From JBFWUW01 sp050247075 (GTDB lineage Bacteria > Planctomycetota > Planctomycetia > Pirellulales > JBFWUW01): a stretch of 64,000 nucleotides of DNA. The stretch is taken from assembly GCA_050247075.1 (NCBI GenBank), contig JBFWUW010000034.1:1-64000 (forward strand), read 5' to 3'. Position 1 is the first letter of the stretch. Every line of letters starts with the position of its first letter. The translations under genes and the position numbers were made by a program. Positions 39,942 through 48,695 of this stretch are shown piece by piece. Below the pieces are notes generated by a model, which made no database searches, was not told the DNA's origin, and saw only the letters and a program-made list of their open reading frames with translations.

Positions 39942-42879
39942 CGGCCCAATTCGGCCCAACGCTGAGATCGACCGCCAACGGAACGGCCAATGCCATGACG
40001 CCGGACATTTCCTCGGAGACGAGGCGCGCGAGATGCTCTAAATCGGAGGGAGGGACTTCAAATATCAATTCATCGTGGACTTGCAACAACATCTTGGCGG
40101 GCAGGCCATCTTGCGACAGGCGGCGATGAATGGCGATCATCGACATCTTGATGATGTCGGCGGCCGATCCTTGGATCACCGTATTGATGGCTGTCCGCTC
40201 GGGTAGGTTCCTGTTGCGACCGCTACTCTCGCGATCTATATAAACCGCGCGCCGCCGCCCCAGGATGGTTCTAACATAGCCGTTCGCCCGGCATTCCGCC
40301 AGTATTTTTGTCAGAAATCCATCGACCCCCGGATAGCGGGCAAAGTACGCATCAATAAACTGTTGCGCGGCCGATTGCTCGATACTTAAACCGCGAGCCA
40401 GCCCAAAGGCACTTTGCCCGTAAATCACGCCAAAATTAACCGCTTTGGCCTGCCGCCGCATGTCGCTGGTGACCGCTTCCAGCGGCACGCCGTTGACCTG
40501 ACTGGCCACCAAGGCATGAATGTCGTCGCCGCGGGCAAAGGCCGCGCACAGCGTTTCATCACCCGAAAAATGGGCCAAAACTCGCAGCTCAATCTGCGAA
40601 TAGTCGGCGCACAGCAACTGCCAACCCGGCGGACCGGGCAAAAAGGCCGAGCGAATCTCCGCCCCGTGGTCACTGCGGACGGGGATGTTTTGCAAGTTGG
40701 GATCGACGCAGCTTAGGCGGCCGGTGGCGGCGACCACCTGGTTGAACGAAGCATGGACGCGGCCCGTCGTGGGGTGGACCATGTTCGGCAAGGCATCGAC
40801 ATAGGTGTTCTTCAGCTTGGCGAACTGGCGGAACTCGATGATCTTGGCGGGCAGCGGGTGCAGCAGCGCCAGTTCCTCCAACACGCCCGCATCGGTGCTG
40901 GGACCGGTCTTGGTCTTCTTGAGAATCGGCAAGTTATGTTCGGTAAACAGTAACTGCGCCAGTTGCTTGGGAGAGGCAATGTTGAATTCGCGGCCGGCGA
41001 TGGTGTAAATCTCTCGCTCGATAGCCGCCATTCGCTCGCCATACTGCTGGCTGAGTTGAGCCAGACGGCCGGTGTCGATGCGGATGCCGTTCGATTCCAT
41101 TTGGACCAACACATCCACCAGAGGCATTTCCAGATCGCGGAAGAGCGGTTCTAGTTCGTGCTCGGCCAATTTGGCGGCCAGAATCGGTCGCAGGCGGATG
41201 GGGACGTCGGCGTCCTCGGCGGCATATTGGCGGATGACCTCAACCGGCACCTCGTCCATCCGGATTTGCTTCTTGCCCGAGCCGATCAGATCGGCCGTTT
41301 TGATCTTGGTGAAGCCCAGGTAGCGCTGGGCCAGTTCGTCGATGTTGTGATTGCGCTCGCCAGAGGCCAGCAGATAATCGGCGATCATGGTGTCGAATCC
41401 GGCCCCGCGCAATTCCACGCCCGCCCCGCGCAGGACGATGCGGTCGTACTTCATGTTCTGGCCGATCTTGGTGATCGACTCATCCTCCAGCAGCGGGCGC
41501 AGCGCTTCAATCACCACGGCCTGGTCCAAACGTGGTTCGTCTGGCGGCGACCGCAGGGGAATGTAGTACGCCTCGCCCGGCTGCCAGGCGAGCGAGATCC
41601 CCACCAGCTCCGCCCAAGTCGGCCAAAGGTGCGTCGTCTCGGTATCGATGGAAAACATCGGTTGCTGCTTCAACCGCGCCACAAGATCCCGCAAGTCATC
41701 CAACGTCGCCACCAACCGATAGTCCCGGGGCAACGGATCCGCCGTAGACTTGTCGGCGGTCGCTGTCACATCGGCCATCTCTTCCTCATTGGACACACTA
41801 CACTCGGCACTCGACATTCCTCCTTCACTCGACACTCCCACTGCCTCGCTCGGCATTTCCCCCGCCTTGCTCAACTGCTTTACTTTCTCTCCTAGTCCGC
41901 GAAAGCCAAAATCGCGAAAGGCCTCCAAGGATGCTTCGCGGTCGATCTGCCCTGCCCGGCCGGCGGCCCAATCGACTTGCAAGGGGATGTGCTGGTTCAG
42001 CCGCACCAGCTCGCGGCTGAGGCGGGCTTTGTCCCCCCCTTCCATCAGGTTCTGTTTGCGCTTAGCGCCAGAGATCTCGTGCGCGTGGGCCAGTACCTCA
42101 TCCAAAGTGCCGTACTTTTCCAGCAACTCGCGGGCGATCTTGGGACCGATCAACGGCACGCCGGGAATGTTATCGACGGAATCGCCCACTAAGGCTTGAA
42201 AATCGACGACCTGCTCTGGACGCACGCCCCACTCGGCCATCAGCCCGGCCGCGTCCATAAGGTGGTTCTTGCGGACGTTGTAAATTTGCACGCGCTCATT
42301 AATGAGTTGCCGGCAGTCCTTATCACCCGACACCAGGACGCAGTTGCCCCCTCCTTCCGCCACGATGCGCGACAACGTGGCCAAAACATCGTCGGCCTCA
42401 AACGTTGGCACCGACAGCACCGGCACGCGAAAGGCCACCAACAACTTTTCGATCAGATCGAATTGCGGAATCAAATCGACGGGCATCTCCGAGCGCGTCG
42501 CCTTGTATTCGGAGTACAGCTCGTGCCGAAACGTCGGGCCATGCAGATCGAAGGCGCAAAACAAATAGTCGGGCCGCTTGGCCTCCAGCAAGAACAAGAT
42601 GTCGCGGGCAAAACCGTACACGGCGTTGACCGGTTCGCCGCGCGGGCTGGTCATTTCGGGAATGGCATGAAAGACCTGAAAGATCAACGAGTGCGAATCG
42701 ACCACGTAGACCGTCTTGCCCCGCAGATCGGACGGGTCTTCATGCGCTGCCGGCGGCGGCGTTACCGGCTTGGCCGATGGCTTCGGATCGGCGGAAGCCT
42801 GGCCGCCGTCGGGCCCAGCGGCTTCCGTCGCGGCTTCGTCCGTTTCAAACATGCTGGTCTGTCGCTGGCGCTTGGCCAT
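39919..42879 (-). CDS. polA: DNA polymerase I
   Basis: About 986 residues from ATG 42879; GGAG five bases upstream decides it against 42942. Domains: a charged N-terminal extension; 5'-nuclease (VYVVDSHSLIFQVFHAI, FEADDVLATL, VSGDKDCRQL); linker; 3'-5' exonuclease with DTETTHLWPTW retaining the D-x-E pair, so proofreading is likely active; and polymerase (CADYSQIELRVLAHFSG, RRQAKAVNFGVIYGQSAFGL, LQVHDELIFEVP). The linker, residues about 338-366, is encoded by a simple-sequence array like those in intergenic DNA. The C-terminus overlaps coaE. Confidence 0.96.
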   Translation of the reverse strand: MAKRQRQTSMFETDEAATEAAGPDGGQASADPKPSAKPVTPPPAAHEDPSDLRGKTVYVVDSHSLIFQVFHAIPEMTSPRGEPVNAVYGFARDILFLLEAKRPDYLFCAFDLHGPTFRHELYSEYKATRSEMPVDLIPQFDLIEKLLVAFRVPVLSVPTFEADDVLATLSRIVAEGGGNCVLVSGDKDCRQLINERVQIYNVRKNHLMDAAGLMAEWGVRPEQVVDFQALVGDSVDNIPGVPLIGPKIARELLEKYGTLDEVLAHAHEISGAKRKQNLMEGGDKARLSRELVRLNQHIPLQVDWAAGRAGQIDREASLEAFRDFGFRGLGEKVKQLSKAGEMPSEAVGVSSEGGMSSAECSVSNEEEMADVTATADKSTADPLPRDYRLVATLDDLRDLVARLKQQPMFSIDTETTHLWPTWAELVGISLAWQPGEAYYIPLRSPPDEPRLDQAVVIEALRPLLEDESITKIGQNMKYDRIVLRGAGVELRGAGFDTMIADYLLASGERNHNIDELAQRYLGFTKIKTADLIGSGKKQIRMDEVPVEVIRQYAAEDADVPIRLRPILAAKLAEHELEPLFRDLEMPLVDVLVQMESNGIRIDTGRLAQLSQQYGERMAAIEREIYTIAGREFNIASPKQLAQLLFTEHNLPILKKTKTGPSTDAGVLEELALLHPLPAKIIEFRQFAKLKNTYVDALPNMVHPTTGRVHASFNQVVAATGRLSCVDPNLQNIPVRSDHGAEIRSAFLPGPPGWQLLCADYSQIELRVLAHFSGDETLCAAFARGDDIHALVASQVNGVPLEAVTSDMRRQAKAVNFGVIYGQSAFGLARGLSIEQSAAQQFIDAYFARYPGVDGFLTKILAECRANGYVRTILGRRRAVYIDRESSGRNRNLPERTAINTVIQGSAADIIKMSMIAIHRRLSQDGLPAKMLLQVHDELIFEVPPSDLEHLARLVSEEMSGVMALAVPLAVDLSVGPNWADAQSFEL
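41781..41865. repeat. Simple-sequence array inside the polA linker
   Basis: ACTCGGCACTCGACATTCC, CACTCGACACTCCC and similar steps match the intergenic arrays near 35980-36015. Read on the minus strand in frame it gives Ser/Glu/Gly/Met residues (MSSAECSVSNEEEM). It breaks no frame. Confidence 0.8.
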
Positions 42880-43028
42880 GAATACTCCACCGCCACGGCA
42901 TGGGGGATGTGGGTGAATGGCAGGCGAAACGCCGCCGCGCAAACAAAAGTCGAGGTGCCAGCCGAATCGTGCAGTCTGCTAGTTCTGCTGTCAAGGGAGC
43001 GGGCCGCCCGTCTGGCATCGGCAGAGAC

Positions 43029-43346
43029 TGCAATGACAGTACGCTGAAGGCGTACCACAACCCAGCCCAGGGTCGCGAGCGATAGCGAGCGCACCCTGGG
43101 TATGGAAGCGCGAGAAACCGTCGTATACCCCGAAGGGGTTTCACAAACGCGATGGGAGACTGCGGATTTCGCGAGAATAGGAATTCACGGCACGCGAACG
43201 ACTGTGCAACCCCTTCAGGGTTGAAAACATATCTCAAATCACAGCACCCAGGGTGCGCTCGCCAGCGAGCGACCCTGGGCTGAAATATGAAACGCCTTCG
43301 GCGTAGTGTGCGATAGCGTCGGTTTGAGTCGATGCATTACCTTCAA
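43029..43346. repeat. Large palindromic element (about 318 bp) upstream of polA and motA
   Basis: The left half begins TGCAATGACAGTACGCTGAAGG and includes CCCAGGGTCGC and ACCCTGGGT. The right half has CACCCAGGGTGCGC, GCGACCCTGGGCTG and CGCCTTCGGCGTA, ending GCATTACCTTCAA. Halves pair imperfectly. The interior holds smaller palindromes (ACCCCGAAGGGGTT, AACCCCTTCAGGGTT). Outer arms are homologous to the 126-bp element at 62265. The remainder of 42880-43557 shows no gene. Confidence 0.85.
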
Positions 43347-43557
43347 CGGGCTGCTGCTCGCCCGTCAACCTGGGTAAGCCACGTTGAAGATTCGCAATAT
43401 GCCGAAAGATTGATTGGCAAGGCGCTTTCCTGCCGACCAAGAAGTAGGCGGCACCGCGCGCCGCTCTCGCCGGACTCTCCAGGGTCGGGCCATTTCGCCA
43501 GCGGCTACCCGCTGGGTATTGGAGACCCGGCCCACACTCCACGATTCCGTATTTCCT

Positions 43558-44322
43558 ATGGATATTGCCAGCATTCTGGGACTGCTGCTCGCCATGATCT
43601 TCATGGCGGTCTCGGTCGTCATGGGGGGCGGATCGGCGGGCGCGTTCCTGGACCCGGCCTCGATCATCGTCACCATCGGCGGCTGCTTCGCCACGGTGAT
43701 GGCCATGTTTCCGCTGAAGATGATGTTTCAGCTTCCCAAGGCTTTCATCAAGGTCATCAAGAACAAGCCGCCCAACACCGACGAACTGGTCAAGCAGCTT
43801 ATCGGCCTTTCGGAAATGGCCCGCCGCGAGGGGCTGGTGGCACTCGACCGCAAGCTGGGCGAAATCCAAGACACCTTCTTGGTGTTGGGCCTGCAGATGG
43901 CCGTCGATGGCACGCAGCCCGAGGTCATTTCGTCCGTCTTGCAAACCGAGATGGAAGCACTCAACGGACGCAACAAAGACTTCAAGGGGCTGTTCGACCA
44001 GTTCGGCAAGATGGGCCCGGCCTTCGGAATGATCGGCACGCTGATGGGGCTGATCATGATGCTGGGCAACCTCAGTGATCCCGACGCGCTCGGTCCTGGC
44101 ATGGCGGTGGCCATGATCACCACTCTCTATGGCGCGGTGATTGCCAACGTCATCTGCATTCCCTGTTCCGAAAAGCTGAACTACGTCAACCGCATGGAAC
44201 TGCAAGCCATGGACATCGTCATGCGCGGCGTCCTCAGCATCCGTGACGGCGAAAGCCCGCGGGCACTAGAACAAAAGCTAGGCGCGTTCACATCGAAAAA
44301 ACCCCAGAAGGAAGCGGCGTAG
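43558..44322 (+). CDS. motA: Flagellar motor stator protein MotA
   Basis: About 254 residues from ATG 43558 (the frame is open to 43414). Four membrane segments: MDIASILGLLLAMIFMAVSV, ASIIVTIGGCFATVMAMF, GPAFGMIGTLMGLIMMLG and MAVAMITTLYGAVIANVIC. The cytoplasmic loop between TM2 and TM3 is charged as expected, and the conserved prolines are in FPLKMMF and GKMGPAF. With MotB it forms the proton or sodium channel of the stator. The gene is followed by a repeat-filled gap before motB. Confidence 0.93.
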   Translation: MDIASILGLLLAMIFMAVSVVMGGGSAGAFLDPASIIVTIGGCFATVMAMFPLKMMFQLPKAFIKVIKNKPPNTDELVKQLIGLSEMARREGLVALDRKLGEIQDTFLVLGLQMAVDGTQPEVISSVLQTEMEALNGRNKDFKGLFDQFGKMGPAFGMIGTLMGLIMMLGNLSDPDALGPGMAVAMITTLYGAVIANVICIPCSEKLNYVNRMELQAMDIVMRGVLSIRDGESPRALEQKLGAFTSKKPQKEAA

Positions 44323-44425
44323 GAAAGGATGAAGGCGAAAGGCTGAAGGTATGAGGTATGACAAAGTTGAGCTGATGGCTGATGGCTTCTCCGCCTCTCA
44401 CTGAAAACTGATAACTGAAAACTAG
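44323..44425. repeat. Array in the motA-motB gap
   Basis: GGAAAGGATGAAGGCGAAAGG begins right at the motA stop, followed by GCTGATGGCTGATGGCTTC and CTGAAAACTGATAACTGAAA. It fills the gap almost to the motB start; no Shine-Dalgarno remains recognisable. Confidence 0.85.
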
Positions 44426-44429
44426 TTCT

Positions 44430-45212
44430 TTGGCTATCCAAGAAGACCCACCCGCTGGCGTTCCTGACTGGATCGTGTCGTTTGGCGACATGATGTCCTT
44501 GCTGCTCTGTTTTTTCGTGCTGTTGTTTGCGATGGGTAAGACCGAGCAGGCCAAGTTTCAGGCCCTGTCGGAGTCTTTCAACAAGCAGTTTGGTTTCTCG
44601 CATAGCAAACGGGCCAAGGTACGTGGCAACCGCCCTGCTTTGAACTCGCGCAATCCGCGGCTGGGCAGCGACCAGACCTCGGTTGTTGACAAACAAGACA
44701 ACGGCAAGGGCAAGCCCAACAAACGGGCCAATGGGCATTTCGTGACCAACATTGCCCGCAGCGGCGACCTGGCGTCGCGGGGGACGGTGATCGTATTTCC
44801 CGAAATGTCCAGCGAACTCAGCGACAAGCATCGCGAAACGCTGGAGTTGGTCTGCCGCACGCAATTGGGGGGGCTGCCCAATCGCATCGAAATTCGCGGC
44901 CATGCCAGCGGGCGGCCGCCTGGTGCCGACGATGATTTCGCCGACGATTGGGAACTGGCGTTTCAACGCTGCCGGCAGGTGATGGAATTCGTGGTCAAGC
45001 AGCCCGGCATCGACAGCCGCCGCATTCGGCTGGGAGTTTCCGGCCGCAACGAGCCGCGGCGGGCATTGGGGACCAACGACCTGCTGACCGAGAACTCGCA
45101 TGTCGAGGTCTTCTTGCTCAACGAAACGGCTGCCCCGCCGGGGACGGAGATCGACGAATCGGCTATAGTGCCGGGCGACGAGCCGGCCGATCAGCCGCCG
45201 GCGAGCGAGTGA
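44430..45212 (+). CDS. motB: Flagellar motor stator protein MotB
   Basis: 260 residues from a TTG at 44430. The single TM with the essential Asp is PDWIVSFGDMMSLLLCFFVLL (about 11-31). A basic, probably disordered linker follows (residues about 60-105), then the OmpA-like peptidoglycan-binding domain with RIEIRGHASGRPPG, FQRCRQVMEFVV and GVSGRNEPRRALG. Anchors the stator to the wall. The start is uncertain because the upstream DNA is a simple repeat. Confidence 0.9.
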   Translation: MAIQEDPPAGVPDWIVSFGDMMSLLLCFFVLLFAMGKTEQAKFQALSESFNKQFGFSHSKRAKVRGNRPALNSRNPRLGSDQTSVVDKQDNGKGKPNKRANGHFVTNIARSGDLASRGTVIVFPEMSSELSDKHRETLELVCRTQLGGLPNRIEIRGHASGRPPGADDDFADDWELAFQRCRQVMEFVVKQPGIDSRRIRLGVSGRNEPRRALGTNDLLTENSHVEVFLLNETAAPPGTEIDESAIVPGDEPADQPPASE

Positions 45213-45248
45213 TGCGGCACACCGCCGCGGATTCCCCGGAGTTTTACG

Positions 45249-46457
45249 ATGGCAGTTTCGTTGGCGTTTCGTGGCCAGGTTGTTCTTCCAGATCGTATCG
45301 AATCTGGCACGGTGCTGGTTCGCGACGGCAAGATCGCCGAATTGCTGCCGGCCGACGCCACGTTACCGGCGGGCACCGAACTGATCGAAGCCGGCACCGG
45401 CTTTATCGCGCCCGGCTTTGTCGATCTGCACGTGCATGGCGGGTCGGGAGGCGACTTCATGGATGGCACGCCGGATTCGTTTCGCTTGGCGCTGCAATGC
45501 CACGCGCGGCACGGCACCACCAGCCTGGCCGCCACCACCACCGTGGCGACCCACGAACATATTCTGGCCACGCTCCAGCAAACCCGGCATTTTCGCGGCC
45601 ACCCGCAGGCTAACGGTTCTCGCGTGCTGGGTGCCCACTTTTATGGGCCGTATTTTCGTTACGAAGCCCGCGGGGCGCATCCGGGCGGACCGATTCGGCC
45701 GCCGGTCGAGCACGAGTACTCGCAGTACTTGGAGTTCGCGGACGACCTGGTAACGGCGACGGTTGCCCCGGAAGTACCCGGTGCCCAGGAGTTCGCCTTG
45801 GCCTGCCGCGACCGTGGCGTACGGACGAATGTCGGCCATTCGTGGGCCACGTTGGCGCAAATGGCGGAAGCGGTCGAATGGGGCGTGCGGCATGTCGATC
45901 ACTTGTTCTGCGCCATGTCGGACAAGAGCAAGCTGCGGACGTTACAGATGTATCCGATGCAAGGGGGCGTGCTGGAGGCGACTTTGTATTTTGACGAGTT
46001 AACGACCGAGGTCATCGCCGACGGCAAACATCTTGATGCCGGCCTGTTGCGGCTGGCCTACAAGTTGAAGGGCCCCGACCGGTTGGCTTTGGTGACAGAT
46101 TCCAGCCGGGCCCTGGACATGCCTGACGGGCCGTACGTGATTGGCCCGACCGTCGGCGGAGAGCCCCTTATTCGCCGCGATAACGTCGGCATGATGCCCG
46201 ACGGCTCGGCGTTGGCTTCCAGCGTGATGGGCATGGACCACATGGTCCGCACCTTTATCGAACTGACAGGCCGCCCGGTGTGGGAAGTGATCCGCATGGC
46301 ATCGTTGACGCCGGCCCGCATCGCCGGCCGCGATGCGGACATCGGCAGCCTGGAACGGGGAAAACTGGCCGATATCTTGCTGCTCGGCCAAAGCCTGCAA
46401 ATCGAGCGAGTCTTTATCGAGGGGCGAGAGTTGGACCTGGCGGCACACCAAAATTGA
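45249..46457 (+). CDS. nagA: N-acetylglucosamine-6-phosphate deacetylase homologue
   Basis: 402 residues of the amidohydrolase superfamily. GFVDLHVHGGSGGDFMDG, RTNVGHSWATLAQM, HVDHLFCAMSDKS, LVTDSSRALDMPDG and a MGMDHMVRTFIELTG stretch are as in NagA. His in VGHS, His in VDHLF and Asp in VTDSS align with the E. coli ligands. The usual metal Glu in G-x-H-L-E-G-P is Tyr (about residue 132, AHFYGPYF). The enzyme should therefore be checked for altered metal use or substrate. Downstream of motB by 36 bases. Confidence 0.88.
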   Translation: MAVSLAFRGQVVLPDRIESGTVLVRDGKIAELLPADATLPAGTELIEAGTGFIAPGFVDLHVHGGSGGDFMDGTPDSFRLALQCHARHGTTSLAATTTVATHEHILATLQQTRHFRGHPQANGSRVLGAHFYGPYFRYEARGAHPGGPIRPPVEHEYSQYLEFADDLVTATVAPEVPGAQEFALACRDRGVRTNVGHSWATLAQMAEAVEWGVRHVDHLFCAMSDKSKLRTLQMYPMQGGVLEATLYFDELTTEVIADGKHLDAGLLRLAYKLKGPDRLALVTDSSRALDMPDGPYVIGPTVGGEPLIRRDNVGMMPDGSALASSVMGMDHMVRTFIELTGRPVWEVIRMASLTPARIAGRDADIGSLERGKLADILLLGQSLQIERVFIEGRELDLAAHQN

Positions 46458-46495
46458 CGCCGGAGTGCTGGCTTGTTGCAAGCGACACTGGATTC

Positions 46496-47221
46496 CTACG
46501 AAGCCAGCAATTTCTCACCGCGGCACGGCACGACTCTGCCAACTTTCGCGTGGCGGCCAAAGCGTATGCCTAGCCGGCAGGCCGCGCAAGGCAAGAAGGT
46601 CCATTTGCAGCGGCCCCAGCCCACGGTGATGAGCCGACCGATGGGCCGGCCTCCCAATCGCCGGTAGCTGCGCAGCGAAGGCTGGTTGGTCCAATCGACC
46701 AGCATCACCAGGCTGTCGATGCCCAACTCTTGCAGCTTGTCCATCGCCAATTCCGTGGCCAGGCCATGCAAGCGCTGCCCGCGATAGTCGGGGTGGGTGA
46801 AGGCGTTGTACATGTACGCCACGTTGGTTGGCGTGCTCAGGGTAATCGGTGCGCACCGCCCGCCGACGATTCCGTTCAGGGCATACCAGGCAAAGTTGGC
46901 CAGGCGGCCATCCGCGGCCGCCGCAAAGCACAAGTCGTGGCAATCCCGGGCCCTTTCGACAAATTCCGGGGCCAGAGAATTCCGCGGATCCTTCTGAAAG
47001 TGCTCGATTTCCTCCAGCGTCAGAAAGCCAAACTCCAGATCGGCATGAGGCCCGTCGGCCGCCGGCAGGCTCGACCGGTCGAGCCAGAACATCTGGCTGA
47101 CTTCCAACCCCATCAACAATTTGCCGGCGCGGTCGGCCGCCAGGCGCGCGGCCGCCATCCAGCCGTGCTGGAGCAGCACCTGGCGCAATCTGCCAAATCT
47201 GCGGCGAAGGGCTTTTGGCAT
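46496..47221 (-). CDS. GNAT family acetyltransferase
   Basis: 241 residues. The acetyl-CoA-binding motif A is FTHPDYRGQRLHGLATELA (about 145-163), followed by LVMLVDWTNQPSLRSYRRLG, the usual motif B. The N-terminal third is basic and without family motif; the C-terminal end (residues 210 on) is Cys/Arg-rich. Substrate unknown. Convergent with nagA, with 38 bases between. Confidence 0.82.
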   Translation of the reverse strand: MPKALRRRFGRLRQVLLQHGWMAAARLAADRAGKLLMGLEVSQMFWLDRSSLPAADGPHADLEFGFLTLEEIEHFQKDPRNSLAPEFVERARDCHDLCFAAAADGRLANFAWYALNGIVGGRCAPITLSTPTNVAYMYNAFTHPDYRGQRLHGLATELAMDKLQELGIDSLVMLVDWTNQPSLRSYRRLGGRPIGRLITVGWGRCKWTFLPCAACRLGIRFGRHAKVGRVVPCRGEKLLAS

Positions 47222-47626
47222 GGCCTATTCCGGAATGATTTCGAAAAAACCCGCAACGCGGCCTTTGCCCATGCCGCAAGGTGTACACCATCAGACCATG
47301 CCAAACATAGCACGCGGGCTGGTGCCAGGATAAAGGTCGCCGATCGCCTTCCCTCGGACGTTGCTAAATCGCCACATCGTGTTGTAAGGCCGCTCTTTCG
47401 TGGGGTGGAAGCAACAAGACAGCCGACCTATCGTGTTCTGACCCATCGCGAAAAACGGCGTTCGTTCGCCCGGATTTGCTTTTTCTAGCCCAAATCGACC
47501 CCCTCCAGGCCGTCACCCTGCCCGTCTCCCCTTGGAAGCCAGCGGCATAGCAGTCAGAATGGGACACACCAGAATTCGCCGTCCGCTCCCTGCTCCCCGT
47601 TCCGCACTCCTCGCTCCAGCCTCTCC
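47222..47626. other. Gap between GNAT and rlmN
   Basis: 405 bases between divergent genes; must hold both promoters. The last part (about 47580-47625) is a low-complexity CCGCTCCCTGCTCCCCG array right before the rlmN start. No credible gene or palindrome was found. Confidence 0.45.
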
Positions 47627-48691
47627 GTGAAGCCCTTTCTCGACCTTTCTGCCGAACAGCTCAAGAACTGGCTGGCCGAACATCGGTTGCCAGTCTATCG
47701 GGCAGGGCAGATTCGTCGCTGGTTGTTTGAGAGCCGCGTGGGCGACTTCGAGGAGATGACGAACCTGCCCAAGTCGCTGCGAAAGCTGCTGGCCGCCGAG
47801 TTCACGCTTTGGTCCGCCACCATCGCGCAGCACCATCAGGCTTCCGACGGCACCGAGAAACTGCTGCTGGAACTGCACGACGGGCAACGGATTGAATGCG
47901 TGCTGCTGCGCGACCGCCAAAAGCGGACGATCTGCATCAGCACGCAGGTTGGCTGCGCCATGGGGTGCGTGTTTTGTGCCAGCGGCTTGGATGGCGTGAT
48001 TCGTAATCTTTCCACCGGCGAAATCCTGGAGCAGATGCTGCGGCTCAATCGCCTGCAAACGCACGAAGAACGCCTTAGCCATATCGTGGTCATGGGCATG
48101 GGCGAGCCGCTGGCGAACCTTAAGAACTTGCTGCCACCCTTGGCCGATGCCACCAACGCCGTGGGATTGGGCATTAGCGCCCGGCGGATTACCGTTTCGA
48201 CGGTGGGCCTGCCCGAGGGAATTCGCACCTTGGCCCAGCAGAACCTTCCTTACCACCTGGCCGTTTCACTGCATGCGCCCGACGACGAGTTGCGCAGCCG
48301 GCTGGTTCCCGTGAACAAGAACATCGGCATTGCCGCCATTTTGGAAGCGGCGGAGGAATACTTCGCCGCGACGGGACGGCGGCTGACGTTTGAGTACGTG
48401 TTGCTCGCCGGGTTGAACGACAGCGAGCCGCACGCCCGGCGATTGGCCGCGATCTTGCAAGGCAAGACGGCGCTGGTGAACGTGATTCCCTTCAACCCCG
48501 TCAGCGGGCTGCCCTACAAGACCCCCAGCGATGACGCCTTGGCCCGCTTTGTCGAGGTACTGGAACGGGCCGGAATTGGCGTCAAGGTGCGCCGCCGCCG
48601 CGGCGACAAGATCGACGCCGCCTGCGGACAACTGCGGCGCTCCGCGGCTGAATCGCCAGCGGTGGCGGAGTCTGGCGCTGTCACCAGTTAG
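47627..48691 (+). CDS. rlmN: 23S rRNA (adenine-2503-C2) methyltransferase RlmN
   Basis: 354 residues, radical-SAM enzyme that methylates A2503 of 23S rRNA and A37 of some tRNAs. The iron-sulfur motif is CAMGCVFC (about 110-117) after TICISTQVG. Further motifs: VVMGMGEPLANLKN, ITVSTVGLPEGIR, LAVSLHAPDDELRS, and the C-terminal VKVRRRRGDKIDAACGQL carrying the conserved methylated Cys. Starts with GTG; the upstream DNA is low-complexity with no good Shine-Dalgarno. Confidence 0.95.
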   Translation: MKPFLDLSAEQLKNWLAEHRLPVYRAGQIRRWLFESRVGDFEEMTNLPKSLRKLLAAEFTLWSATIAQHHQASDGTEKLLLELHDGQRIECVLLRDRQKRTICISTQVGCAMGCVFCASGLDGVIRNLSTGEILEQMLRLNRLQTHEERLSHIVVMGMGEPLANLKNLLPPLADATNAVGLGISARRITVSTVGLPEGIRTLAQQNLPYHLAVSLHAPDDELRSRLVPVNKNIGIAAILEAAEEYFAATGRRLTFEYVLLAGLNDSEPHARRLAAILQGKTALVNVIPFNPVSGLPYKTPSDDALARFVEVLERAGIGVKVRRRRGDKIDAACGQLRRSAAESPAVAESGAVTS

Positions 48692-48695
48692 CGGC

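Noticed and set aside
42845..43237. Frame containing NPEGVAQS and YPGCARYRS-type sequence
   Set aside because: These peptides are the translation of the palindromic repeat at 43029-43346, a well-known source of false proteins.
43029..43346. Possible replication origin or dif site in the palindrome
   Set aside because: No DnaA boxes, no AT-rich unwinding region and no XerC/D site pattern seen.
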